A stretch of DNA of 64,000 nucleotides from Paenibacillus albicereus (GTDB lineage Bacteria > Bacillota > Bacilli > Paenibacillales > Paenibacillaceae). The notes beneath the pieces were generated by a model. That model had not been told where the DNA came from. It searched no databases and saw nothing but the letters and a program-made list of their open reading frames with translations. The stretch lies in contig NZ_CP051428.1 in NCBI RefSeq assembly GCF_012676905.1, positions 4,833,001 through 4,897,000 of the forward strand, given 5' to 3'. This document shows positions 17,814 through 27,393 of the stretch, one piece after another (position 1 is the first letter of the stretch; each line of letters starts with the position of its first letter). Both the position numbers and the translations under genes were made by a program.

Positions 17814-20300
17814 ATGAATCGACAACCTTCACCACCCAAGTACATCAAAAAGGAAGAATCTGACGTCTCCTTGCTAAAATGGTCAGCAATTGTCATGGCA
17901 GCTATCTTCTTCCTGATGTATACGTTCAAAGCCGGCCTATTCAATGGCTACGATTTCAACTTTGAAAAGAAGCTGATCGGCGCCTCAATTTACTCCCTCT
18001 GCTTTGTACTCCTCATGTCCGTGCATCTGTTCAAGGTCTGGGCCATGAACAGCTGGAAAGCTATCCTTTCCATCGCCATCTGGCTCCTCCCCCTCAGCTT
18101 CGCGATTTCGTCCATCGGAGCCGCCTCCGACAATACGGCCAACATCATAATGATGGTCAGCTGCCTGCTCGCTTCCTTTTTTGTCTTCGGTCTCTATTAT
18201 AACGATAACCGCTTTACGAGAGTTGCGCTCGAGACCATTCTGATCCTGACCAGCTACGTGCTCGTCTGGTTCGGCATCCTCAATCTGTTTGGCCAATACT
18301 GGTACCCGGACGCGCTCTGGTTCCAGCTCGGTACTTATCGGATGACCTCCGTCTTTCAATATCCGAATACTTACGCCGCCTTGCTGATCGCCATCTTGCT
18401 GGCGGCAGCCTATTATACGACTCATGCCAAAAAACGCATCTGGATCGGAATCCATGCGTTCATGCTCGTTCCGGTATTCGTGTCGTTCATGCTGACCTAC
18501 TCGCGCGCCGCTCTGGTCATCATCCCTGCCGCCGTTCTGCTGACGTTGCCATTCCTGAAGGTCAGCAAGCAGCTCATCTATATCCTGCATCTGTTCATCA
18601 CGGTCGCCGTCTCTTTTGCGGTACTGAGCCTCGTCGAGACAAAAGCCTTCTCCATCGCCCAGAAAGTTCTCCGCTTCAACGAGGCTGGATCTCAAATTCC
18701 GCCGGAAAAACTGATGCCGCTCTTCAGCTCGGAAGCTTTATCCGGCTGGGGCATCCTCCTCGGAGCCTCCCTTGCCGCCATGCTTCTCGTTTTTGCCGTC
18801 AACCGTTGGCTGGATCCTGCGCTAGAGCGCGGTCTTGGATCATTCTCCAAGCGCAAGGTTTCTTATCTTGCCGCCCCGGCCGCGATGATCGTTCTTGCCG
18901 TTATCGGGGCAGCCCTGGTTCTTTCCAGCTCCGCTGTACGCGACCTGCTTCCATCCAATCTGGGCAACCGTCTTGAAAATATCAGCTTCAAGCAGCATAG
19001 CGTGCTCGAACGGGCGACTTTTTACAATAACGGTCTGGACATTGCTGCAGACTACCCGCTGTTCGGAGCAGGGGGCGGCGGCTGGAAAGCCCTCTATCAA
19101 CAGTATCAATCTAATCCGTATACCAGCAACCAAGCTCACAGCTATCCGGTTCAATTGCTCGTCGAAACCGGTTGGATCGGCCTGCTTCTCCACATCGCCG
19201 TCTTCGCCCTAGCCTATTTCCTTTTTGTCCGCAATTGGATCCGTCATCCCGAAAAGCGGGGCAGTCAGCTCGTCTACTACATCTTCTCGATCTCCATACT
19301 GCTTCATAGCTTCTTCGACTTCGACATGAGCTATATTTCAATCGCGGCCATCGTTTTCTTCTCGCTCGGCAGCATGATTGGCGTGTACGACAAGGAACTG
19401 GCACTACCGAAGCTTACCCTAAAAAAGCCGGCTTTGAATCGGCTTTATCCATCCGTTCTCGCGGCCTTGATCGTTCTAGTCGGCGTATTCGCCTATCGTT
19501 CCTATGCCTCATATGTTCAATTTGACAAGGCTCGTGCTCTGGCTCAGCAACAAGCTTCTATCGATCAGATTTTCCCGGCATTGGACAAAGCGATTTCGCT
19601 GTCTCCGTCCAATTCCCAGTACTATCTGGTAAAAGCAGATTGGCTGACGCAAGTCTATCAACAGACGCAAAATGCCGACTATTTAGACCAAGCTAAAAAA
19701 ATTCTTCAGAAAGCGCAACTTCATGACCCCTACGAACGTCAAATCATACAGGCTGAATACGACAACCGCTTAATGAGCGGAAATGCGAAAGAAGCCGTCG
19801 CCATTATCGAGGACGGACTGTCAAAGTTCCCCTGGGATATTACGCTCTACGAAATGGGAATTAAGCAGTACGCCGACATCGGCTTGAAAGAGCATGGAGA
19901 GGAAAATCCAGGATACGAGCAAAGCTGGAACCGAGCCTCCGAGCTTTATCAAGAAATCATCTCTCGCATGGACAAGCTCAAGGACCTTCCAAAAGAGCAG
20001 CTGCAGGGCCGTCGATTCGACATTTCTACAACCGTCCGCCAAGCAATGGGACAGATTGATTTCCATTCCGGACGCTATGCAGAAGCCGTTTCTATTCTTC
20101 AGCCATCTATTGGAGATGCTCTTGTTCCAGCCAATGAGTCTCAAGAAGCCCAGGCTGCAGCCGCTACCTCGCGTTCTGCTGTCCGTTATTACATTGCCTC
20201 CTTAGAGAAGCTCGGACAGAAAGATGACGCTCTCAAGCAAAGGTTGATTCAAGGCGATTCAAACGAGGAAAAGCTGGTTAATCAGCTTATAGCGTCTTGA
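17814..20300 (+). CDS. O-antigen ligase-like membrane protein with C-terminal TPR region
   Basis: An 828-residue protein. The first ~540 residues carry about a dozen membrane segments, with the Wzy_C/O-antigen ligase signature around GNRLENISFKQHSVLERATF, DYPLFGAGGGGWKALYQQYQ and the outer-loop histidine of NQAHSYPVQLLVETGWIGLL. From about residue 560 the rest is soluble, alpha-helical and TPR-like (ARALAQQQASIDQIFPALDK, SNSQYYLVKADWL, IIEDGLSKFPWD). Such proteins transfer a lipid-linked glycan to a final acceptor or polymerise it. Start: ATG at 17814, six bases after AAAGGAG; an in-frame TTG at 17787 has no ribosome site. Divergent from the glycan operon and directly before the SLH protein, which suggests a protein-glycosylating ligase, but this is inference. 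Confidence 0.88.
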   Translation: MNRQPSPPKYIKKEESDVSLLKWSAIVMAAIFFLMYTFKAGLFNGYDFNFEKKLIGASIYSLCFVLLMSVHLFKVWAMNSWKAILSIAIWLLPLSFAISSIGAASDNTANIIMMVSCLLASFFVFGLYYNDNRFTRVALETILILTSYVLVWFGILNLFGQYWYPDALWFQLGTYRMTSVFQYPNTYAALLIAILLAAAYYTTHAKKRIWIGIHAFMLVPVFVSFMLTYSRAALVIIPAAVLLTLPFLKVSKQLIYILHLFITVAVSFAVLSLVETKAFSIAQKVLRFNEAGSQIPPEKLMPLFSSEALSGWGILLGASLAAMLLVFAVNRWLDPALERGLGSFSKRKVSYLAAPAAMIVLAVIGAALVLSSSAVRDLLPSNLGNRLENISFKQHSVLERATFYNNGLDIAADYPLFGAGGGGWKALYQQYQSNPYTSNQAHSYPVQLLVETGWIGLLLHIAVFALAYFLFVRNWIRHPEKRGSQLVYYIFSISILLHSFFDFDMSYISIAAIVFFSLGSMIGVYDKELALPKLTLKKPALNRLYPSVLAALIVLVGVFAYRSYASYVQFDKARALAQQQASIDQIFPALDKAISLSPSNSQYYLVKADWLTQVYQQTQNADYLDQAKKILQKAQLHDPYERQIIQAEYDNRLMSGNAKEAVAIIEDGLSKFPWDITLYEMGIKQYADIGLKEHGEENPGYEQSWNRASELYQEIISRMDKLKDLPKEQLQGRRFDISTTVRQAMGQIDFHSGRYAEAVSILQPSIGDALVPANESQEAQAAAATSRSAVRYYIASLEKLGQKDDALKQRLIQGDSNEEKLVNQLIAS

Positions 20301-20366
20301 TTTAGACACCCGTCGACAGGATACTACCGATTACCCGATAGATTTACAAAACTACCACAAAGACCC

Positions 20367-20395
20367 TTTTCTTTCTCGGGATTCTTGCTTATAAT
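20367..20395 (+). promoter_or_regulatory. Promoter of the SLH protein gene
   Basis: A perfect TATAAT at 20390-20395 with a weak -35 (TTTTCT) 17 bases upstream. Transcription would start near 20402, leaving an unusually long leader of about 160 bases before the SLH start codon. Confidence 0.55.
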
Positions 20396-20460
20396 AGCTT
20401 CTATGTTTGCAAGATCCTGAGAAAGAGTTTTGATTAAGAAGCAACAAGGAGGGAAACGAG

Positions 20461-20544
20461 TTGCATAGCTTTGCTTACAGCGGTCTGCAAACGCAGAATC
20501 GCACGATATCTTACTGCCTTAATAATTCCCAATTATTTTCTTGA
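20461..20544 (+). CDS. Possible 27-residue leader peptide in the SLH mRNA leader
   Basis: AAGGAGGG at 20446-20453 is followed seven bases later by a TTG that opens 27 codons ending in TGA at 20542-20544 (start LHSFAYSGLQTQN). The stop lies directly against the second ribosome site AAAGGAGGTG of the SLH gene. Inside it, TCTGC-AAAC-GCAGA forms a small perfect hairpin. A second mini-frame, ATG-AAA-ATA-TGA at 20556, lies between the ribosome site and the real ATG at 20564. A translated leader that couples or times SLH synthesis is plausible, but nothing proves it is translated. Confidence 0.35.
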   Translation: MHSFAYSGLQTQNRTISYCLNNSQLFS

Positions 20545-20563
20545 AAGGAGGTGAAATGAAAAT

Positions 20564-22219
20564 ATGAAAAAGCTTGTAACGAAAAAGACTGCGGCTTTGC
20601 TCGTCTTCATGATGATGGTATCTGCTCTGTCTCCGATTCTTCTCTTCGCTGCTTCCGGCATTGATGGAAAAACGAAGTTCGTTACGGAATCGACTTATTA
20701 CGACGGTAGCGGTACAATCGCTGGAAACGTGTATGTTGCCAAAGCGGTGTACGACGAGGAGCCTGTAACTTCCGGCGTCTACGCAACAGATAGCGTGTAT
20801 AAGAATCGTGTCACGATTAACGTTTATGAGGCTGGTAAGGTCGCACCTCGCCTGACTGTGGATGCTACATACAGCCGCACATCTAATCTTGACGGATACT
20901 ATGCATACGGCTATAGCTTTAACAACGTATCGACTTCGACCTACAGCTTCCCGTTGAAACTGCAATACACCTACGGTACGGATACGATTACGACCTTCGT
21001 GTATGAGCCAAGCAACAACGGTGGTGGCGGAAATCTCCCATGGTTCCCTGGCGTGCCAGGAACGGGCGGTGACATCGTAGGTGCAGACGGCAAAGTCAAC
21101 CGCGATCTGTTGATCGCAGCTCTGAAAGCAGACGAAAACGCCCGTATCAAAACGACTACGGACACGGTTTATCTGCCTGCAGACGCACTGCTGAACGGCA
21201 AGACGCTGACCATCTTCAACGATGCCGGCGTATCCATCACGCTTCCACTTGCTGCGCTGAAACTGGCTGATCTGGCGAAATCCCTCGGGGTCGAGCTGAA
21301 GGATCTGGTCATCCGCGTAGAAATGAAGAAGCTGACGGGCGATGCGGCGAAAGCCGTCAACGATGCCGTGAAAGCAGTCGGAGCTACGCAGCTGGCTGAC
21401 GCTTACGACTTCAAAGTTGTAGCTGTCGGCGGTGGCAAAGAGCTTCCGATCGAGAAGTTCGGACAACTCGTACAACGTACGATTCCTCTGACTTCGGCCG
21501 CTACTTCCAACGCAGCAGGCGTCCTGTTCAACCCGACCGCGAAAGAGCTGAGCTTCGTGCCTAGCACGTTCGCCAAGGTAGACGACAAGACGATCGCTAC
21601 GCTGAAGCGTGACGGTTCCTCCATCTACACGGTGATCCAAGGCAAGACGGCTCGCTTCAACGACGCGCTGCCGTTCTGGTCCAAGAACGCAATCGAATCC
21701 CTCTCCGAGAAGCTGATCGTAGAAGGCACGGGCAAAAACCTGTTCGAGCCTAAACGCGGCATCACGCGTGCGGAATTCGCAGCGCTTGTCACCCGTTCGC
21801 TAGGAGTACAGCCTGTAACGTCGACGACCTACAAGTTCAACGACGTCGTCTCCACCAAATGGTATGCCGGTACGGTAGCTGCTGCTGCTGAAATCGGTCT
21901 GGTCATCGGTGATGACAAAGGCAACTTCAACCCGAACGCGCCAATCACTCGTAAAGAGGTCGCTGCTATCGTCGTTCGCGCGACGGAGTATGCCGGAAAA
22001 TCCATCAAGCTGTCGGATGCTAATGCAAACGCAGCCCTGGCTGGATTCAAGGATACGGCAATCCTCGGATGGGCAAAAGCTGAAGTCGCCGCTGCAGTAA
22101 AAGCCGGCATCGTGAATGGCCAATCCTCGACCACCATCGCAGGAAACGCCTTTGCGAACCGCGCCGAAGCCGCAACGATGATCGCACGCTATCTGCCGAT
22201 CGCTGGCCTCTCGAACTAA
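20564..22219 (+). CDS. Secreted SLH-domain surface protein
   Basis: A 551-residue protein with a Sec signal peptide (MKKLVTKKTAALLVFMMMVS, probable cut after FAA). Residues ~32-360 are an unrecognised beta-rich domain with a Gly/Pro linker (NNGGGGNLPWFPGVPGTGGD). Residues ~365-551 contain three SLH repeats: PFWSKNAIESLSEKLIVEGT with ITRAEFAALVTRSLG; DVVSTKWYAGTVAAAAEIGL with ITRKEVAAIVVRATE; and TAILGWAKAEVAAAVKAGIV with ANRAEAATMIARYLP. SLH domains bind pyruvylated secondary cell-wall polysaccharide, so the protein sits on the cell surface. Strong ribosome site, long leader and strong terminator suggest high expression. Its place after the ligase gene makes it a candidate glycosylation target. 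It may be a minor S-layer protein. Confidence 0.92.
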   Translation: MKKLVTKKTAALLVFMMMVSALSPILLFAASGIDGKTKFVTESTYYDGSGTIAGNVYVAKAVYDEEPVTSGVYATDSVYKNRVTINVYEAGKVAPRLTVDATYSRTSNLDGYYAYGYSFNNVSTSTYSFPLKLQYTYGTDTITTFVYEPSNNGGGGNLPWFPGVPGTGGDIVGADGKVNRDLLIAALKADENARIKTTTDTVYLPADALLNGKTLTIFNDAGVSITLPLAALKLADLAKSLGVELKDLVIRVEMKKLTGDAAKAVNDAVKAVGATQLADAYDFKVVAVGGGKELPIEKFGQLVQRTIPLTSAATSNAAGVLFNPTAKELSFVPSTFAKVDDKTIATLKRDGSSIYTVIQGKTARFNDALPFWSKNAIESLSEKLIVEGTGKNLFEPKRGITRAEFAALVTRSLGVQPVTSTTYKFNDVVSTKWYAGTVAAAAEIGLVIGDDKGNFNPNAPITRKEVAAIVVRATEYAGKSIKLSDANANAALAGFKDTAILGWAKAEVAAAVKAGIVNGQSSTTIAGNAFANRAEAATMIARYLPIAGLSN

Positions 22220-22236
22220 TCCTTCCTTATGCCAGC

Positions 22237-22264
22237 AAAAAGCGGCCCTCCGGGGCCGCTTTTT
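22237..22264 (+). terminator. Strong rho-independent terminator of the SLH gene
   Basis: AAAAAGCGGCCC-TCCG-GGGCCGCTTTTT: a perfect 12-bp stem with a tetraloop and T-tract, 17 bases after the SLH stop codon. Confidence 0.95.
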
Positions 22265-22320
22265 CATGTTCCGAGTACGCTTAAAGATCGGTAAAGCGCG
22301 GACCGCTTTCTCCACGGAAC

Positions 22321-22370
22321 CAAAAAACCGCCCGATTCCCCTGCCTGCTCACGTAGGGGGATCGGGCGGT
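22321..22370 (-). terminator. Terminator downstream of glnS
   Basis: ACCGCCCGAT and ATCGGGCGGT pair, extended by CCCC/GGGG, around a 14-base loop. On the minus strand the stem is followed by TTTTTTGG, so it ends leftward transcription from glnS. Confidence 0.85.
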
Positions 22371-22448
22371 TTCTATTCATAATAGGGCTGATCCAGAAGG
22401 AGTTCCCGGGAACCAGACTGGAATCTTCTCCTGAAACTCTCTGGACAA

Positions 22449-24113
<1,665 letters not shown>

Positions 24114-24158
24114 GCGACCACCCAGCCTCTCTAAAAGATATATCCTACTATTGTACAC

Positions 24159-24185
24159 AAAAAGCCCCCCTGATATAAGGGGGGC
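24159..24185 (-). terminator. Terminator between the peroxidase gene and glnS
   Basis: GCCCCCC-loop-GGGGGGC, followed on the minus strand by TTTTTGTG. It ends transcripts from the OhrR-peroxidase pair before the glnS promoter region (TACAAT is seen just downstream on the minus strand). Confidence 0.8.
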
Positions 24186-24240
24186 CAGCGGGCGCTGTCA
24201 TGGCCGCCGATAGAGGCAAACGTTTCGATCTCTTGTCCGT

Positions 24241-24777
24241 CTACAGCAGCTTTTCAATGGCTGCGGCGATCTCCTGCGGCTGCACGTTCGGCTCGAAGCG
24301 GCCGGCAATAGAGCCGTCGCGTCCGATCAGGAATTTGGTGAAGTTCCATTTGACATCGTTGCTCCCCAGCTGCGCCGGACTGAACATGCCCGCGAAGCGC
24401 TGCCCGCTTGCCGAATCGTCGAAGCCTTGGAACGGAGCTTCCGTCGTCAGCTGCCGGAACAACGGATGCGCGTTCGCGCCATTGACGTCCGTCTTGGCGA
24501 ACAGGGGGAAGCTGACGCCGTAATTCACCTTGCAGAAGCCCTCGATCTCTTCCGAAGACCCCGGCTCCTGAGCGGCGAATTGGTTGCTCGGAAAGCCGAG
24601 AACGACCAGGCCTTGATCCTTATAGGTTTCGTACAGCGCCTGCAGTCCCTCGTACTGCGGCGTCAAGCCGCACTTGCTGGCCGTATTGACGACCAGCAGC
24701 ACCTTGCCTTCGTAGTCGGACAGCTGCGCCGGCTCTCCTCCGAGCGTCTCCAGCTTATGATTCGTGACGATCGCCAT
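24241..24777 (-). CDS. Glutathione peroxidase-family thiol peroxidase
   Basis: A 178-residue peroxidase reducing hydroperoxides. It has the Cys (not selenocysteine) active site NTASKCGLTPQYEGLQ with C36, the GFPSNQFAAQEPGS glutamine motif, a second cysteine in IEGFCKVNYGVSFPLFAKTD expected to resolve the sulfenic acid, and the WNFTKFLIGRDG tryptophan/asparagine motif. Firmicutes members normally use thioredoxin rather than glutathione as reductant. The family start is MAIVTNHKLE, preceded by AAGGAGGAGG at the right distance. The start lies inside the 3' end of the OhrR-like gene (23-base overlap), so the two are co-transcribed and probably translationally coupled. Confidence 0.95.
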   Translation of the reverse strand: MAIVTNHKLETLGGEPAQLSDYEGKVLLVVNTASKCGLTPQYEGLQALYETYKDQGLVVLGFPSNQFAAQEPGSSEEIEGFCKVNYGVSFPLFAKTDVNGANAHPLFRQLTTEAPFQGFDDSASGQRFAGMFSPAQLGSNDVKWNFTKFLIGRDGSIAGRFEPNVQPQEIAAAIEKLL

Positions 24778-25315
24778 CTGAATCCTCCTCCTTGACCTGT
24801 TGATGAATCCGTCCATGAAGCGACTGCAAGCGAACCCTCAAGTCCTCCAGCTCCTGCAGATCGATGCCGGGCACGCAGCACAGCGCTCGTGGAATGTCCG
24901 CGGCCTGACGCTGCAAAGCCCGTCCCGCCTCGGTCAAGTACACCCGCAGCACCCTCTCGTCCGCTCCGTCCCGCACCCGATTCACGAGCCCGGCCGCCTC
25001 CAGCTTCTTGAGCAGCGGGGTGAGCGTTCCAGAGTCCAGATAAAGCCGGCTGCCCAAGCCTTTGACCGGCAGTCCGTCTCGTTCCCACAGCGCCAGCAGC
25101 GTCACATATTGGGTGTACGTAATGCCCAGCTCCTGCAGGATCGGGCGGTATAGCCTCGTCACCTCTTTGGAACAGGCGTAAAGGGCGAAGCAGAGCTGCA
25201 GGTCCAGCGGGAGGGCTTCTTCTCCACGATCGGGCCCTGATGGAAAAGGACCCTTGGCCTGATCCGCCGTGCCCGCTGAAGGAACGTCCCGCCGAGACGA
25301 ACGTGAAGATGTCAT
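24755..25315 (-). CDS. OhrR-like peroxide-sensing MarR regulator
   Basis: A 186-residue MarR-family repressor. After a low-complexity N-terminal ~40 residues comes LDLQLCFALYACSKEVTRLY, which matches OhrR and contains the single peroxide-sensing cysteine in LCFALYA. ITYTQYVTLLALWE, the winged helix VKGLGSRLYLDSGTLTPLLK and KLEAAGLVNRVRDGADERVL follow. OhrR proteins sense organic hydroperoxides by cysteine oxidation and then release DNA. ATG 25315 is preceded by AGAGGGGGA. Overlaps the peroxidase gene, its probable target. A Cys-Cys pair near the C-terminal helices (RALCCVPG) could act in disulfide formation. Confidence 0.9.
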   Translation of the reverse strand: MTSSRSSRRDVPSAGTADQAKGPFPSGPDRGEEALPLDLQLCFALYACSKEVTRLYRPILQELGITYTQYVTLLALWERDGLPVKGLGSRLYLDSGTLTPLLKKLEAAGLVNRVRDGADERVLRVYLTEAGRALQRQAADIPRALCCVPGIDLQELEDLRVRLQSLHGRIHQQVKEEDSDGDRHES

Positions 25316-25333
25316 GGGATGAAATCCCCCTCT

Positions 25334-25349
25334 ATACATTGCATACAAT
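25334..25349. promoter_or_regulatory. Candidate OhrR operator upstream of the regulator gene
   Basis: ATACATTGCATACAAT contains the inverted half-sites ATTG and CAAT around CATA (25338-25349), about 20 bases before the regulator's start. The AT-rich palindrome resembles known OhrR boxes (TACAATT-type halves) and would allow autoregulation. Confidence 0.35.
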
Positions 25350-25403
25350 CTAAACACGTTGGTATCAGCTTACCATTCCGCCTATTGAAAGTCAATCGAA
25401 GCC

Positions 25404-25433
25404 TTTACAGCTTATGGAAGATGCTGCTACAAT
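25404..25433 (+). promoter_or_regulatory. Sigma-A promoter of bioB
   Basis: TTTACA, 18-base spacer, TACAAT; five of six matches in each box. Transcription would start near 25440. Confidence 0.75.
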
Positions 25434-25441
25434 AGCTCCTA

Positions 25442-25477
25442 TTAGTAAACTCAATTCAATGTATATTTGGTTAACAA
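25442..25477. promoter_or_regulatory. Possible BirA operator in front of bioB
   Basis: GGTTAACAA at 25469-25477 is a perfect right half of the Bacillus BirA box; TTAGTAAAC at 25442-25450 is a weaker left half. The spacing is a few bases longer than usual, so the full operator is uncertain. Its place just after the transcription start fits biotin-dependent repression. Confidence 0.4.
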
Positions 25478-25493
25478 AAGAGGAGGCCCAACG

Positions 25494-26576
25494 ATGCCGC
25501 ATTCCCCCGTATCCGCTCCCGACCGCCCTTTCCTCTGGGAAACTCTTGCCGACCAAGCGCTTGCCGGTCACCCTCTTACACGGGAGGAGGCCCGGCTTGT
25601 CCTGGAATCGGACGAGCTGGAGCTGCTTCCGCTGCTCCAGGCCGCTTTCCGCGTCAGGCGCCATTTTTTCGGACGCAAGGTGAAGCTGAACCGCATCTTG
25701 AACGCAAAAAGCGGCCTTTGTCCGGAGGACTGCAGCTACTGCTCCCAGTCCATCGTCTCCACCGCCGACATCGCCAGCTACGCGATGCTTCGTCCTGAGG
25801 CGATGCTGGAAGCCGCCCGCAAAGCATATGCCCAAGGCGTCGGCACGTTCTGCATCGTCGCCTCCGGCCGTGGCCCGAGCCGCCGCGAGACGGCGCGGGT
25901 CGCCGAAGCGGTCCGCGCCATCCAGGCGGAACTGCCGCTCAAAATCTGCGCCTGTCTCGGCCAGCTGACGGCCGAGCAGGCGGTAGAGCTGCGAGAGGCG
26001 GGCGTGCAGCGGTACAACCATAATCTGAATACGAGCGCCGTGCATCACGATCAGATCGTATCGACGCACCGCTATGAGGACCGCCTGCAGACGCTTGATC
26101 GCGCCCGGGAGGCAGGGCTGTCCCCCTGCTCGGGAGTCATCGCCGGCCTGGGCGAGACGATCGACGACCGGATCGAGATGGCTTTCGCCCTGCGCGAGCT
26201 TGGCGCGGACTCGATTCCCGTCAATTTCCTCCATCCGGTCAAAGGAACGCCCTTGGGCGAGAGAGAGCGCGTCTCTCCGGCGGATGCGCTGCGTCTGCTG
26301 GCGCTGCTCCGCTTCGTCTGCCCGGACAAAGAAATCCGCGTCGCCGGAGGACGCGAGCTGACGCTCCGTTCGCTCCAGCCGCTGGCTCTGTACGCGGCCA
26401 ACTCGATCTTCCTCGGCGACTACTTGACGACGGCCGGCCAAGAATGGAGCCGCGACCTGGACATGCTCGAGGATCTCGGCTTCGAGCCCGAGCGCATCGC
26501 GCCGGATGTCGAAGCCGCATGGCTCGCCCAAGGGAAGCCTTTGCCCGCTGTCCCGAGCGGCGATGTCCCGCGATGA
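25494..26576 (+). CDS. bioB: Biotin synthase
   Basis: A 360-residue radical-SAM enzyme that inserts sulfur into dethiobiotin. The iron-sulfur motif is in KSGLCPEDCSYCSQS (CxxxCxxC). Further family features: TFCIVASGRGPS, KICACLGQLTAEQA, YNHNLNTSAVHH, CSGVIAGLGETIDDRIEMAF, IPVNFLHPVKGTPL, and the FCxx-type region followed by VAGGRELTLRSLQPLALYAA and NSIFLGDYLTTAGQ. ATG at 25494 is seven bases after GAGGAGG. No other biotin gene is nearby, so this copy stands alone, probably under BirA control. Confidence 0.97.
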   Translation: MPHSPVSAPDRPFLWETLADQALAGHPLTREEARLVLESDELELLPLLQAAFRVRRHFFGRKVKLNRILNAKSGLCPEDCSYCSQSIVSTADIASYAMLRPEAMLEAARKAYAQGVGTFCIVASGRGPSRRETARVAEAVRAIQAELPLKICACLGQLTAEQAVELREAGVQRYNHNLNTSAVHHDQIVSTHRYEDRLQTLDRAREAGLSPCSGVIAGLGETIDDRIEMAFALRELGADSIPVNFLHPVKGTPLGERERVSPADALRLLALLRFVCPDKEIRVAGGRELTLRSLQPLALYAANSIFLGDYLTTAGQEWSRDLDMLEDLGFEPERIAPDVEAAWLAQGKPLPAVPSGDVPR

Positions 26577-26615
26577 AAAAAAACCGCGCCCCTCTGGCTA
26601 TCCAGAGGAGCGCGG
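26576..26615 (-). terminator. Terminator at the end of the CcdC-like gene (and bioB)
   Basis: CCGCGC-CCCTCTGG pairs with CCAGAGG-AGCGCGG around CTAT. On the minus strand it is followed by eight Ts, so it is a strong terminator for the leftward gene; its stem can also stop bioB transcripts. Confidence 0.8.
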
Positions 26616-26778
26616 CAAAAAGTATAGGCCCAAGGCGGTCGGCGCCTCAAGCGGTCGGACCGGGCGCGGGCATGCGCAGCGTTCGGCTCGCCTTGGTGAT
26701 CGAGGCATCCGGCTCGCCTTGGTGCTCGAGACGATGCCGCACCCAGCCCGGGCCTTTGCCCAAAAGCAAGCCCTGCCG

Positions 26779-27276
26779 TCAGGACAGCGCGGCTCCGCTG
26801 CGCTGCCGATGGAGCTGGCGGAACTTGTACGCCATCGCGAGCCTCCATGGCACGAGCATGCCGAACGCAAGGAGGAAGAACAGGGAAGCCGTCTGAAGCA
26901 CCGATACGTACTGCTCGACGACGTCATGAAGCAGCAGGCGGATGCCCAGCAGGATGAGGATCAGGAAGAAAAACGCCTTGGATCGGCGCAGGTAGACGTC
27001 TTCTCCGACGAACTCCATCTTGGAGGTCAGGATGAGCGGGATGGAGAAAAGCAGCGCGCCTACGGCGAAAGCGCCGAGCGCCCATGCGAGCGGAATATGC
27101 GTCTCCGGCACGACGAACATGAGAAAACCGGTCGCCATGCCGAGGGGCGGAATGAGAATTTTGCGAAGCGTCGTCGGCTTGCGGGTGGAACGCACGCGCA
27201 CGAGAATGACCGCCAGCCCTCCGAGCAGCGGAATGAGCAAGGACCATAGCGGCGAAATTTGGATCGACAGGTTCAT
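26779..27276 (-). CDS. CcdC-like membrane protein (DUF1453 family)
   Basis: A 165-residue protein with about five membrane segments. Features shared with CcdC/DUF1453 proteins: short cytoplasmic loop with RVRSTRKPTTLRKILIPPLG, the motif MFVVPETHIPLAWALGAFAV, and KMEFVGEDVYLRRSKAFFFL before the last two segments. CcdC lies in a cytochrome-c maturation locus in B. subtilis but is not essential there, and its biochemical role is unknown. ATG 27276 is chosen over the upstream GTG because the AAGGGGAG ribosome site leaves no room for the GTG. 150 bases without a gene follow, containing two copies of GGCTCGCCTTGGTG 30 bases apart (26683 region). Confidence 0.8.
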   Translation of the reverse strand: MNLSIQISPLWSLLIPLLGGLAVILVRVRSTRKPTTLRKILIPPLGMATGFLMFVVPETHIPLAWALGAFAVGALLFSIPLILTSKMEFVGEDVYLRRSKAFFFLILILLGIRLLLHDVVEQYVSVLQTASLFFLLAFGMLVPWRLAMAYKFRQLHRQRSGAALS

Positions 27277-27393
27277 ACGTTTCGGCACTCCCCTTGGAGA
27301 TTAAGCGCGTCTTAGGCTTGCGTCGCAGCCGCGCCTCTACAGCTGTCTCCATCGTACCCAAAATGCACCTCTCATGCAAATGGGCGCGCAGAA

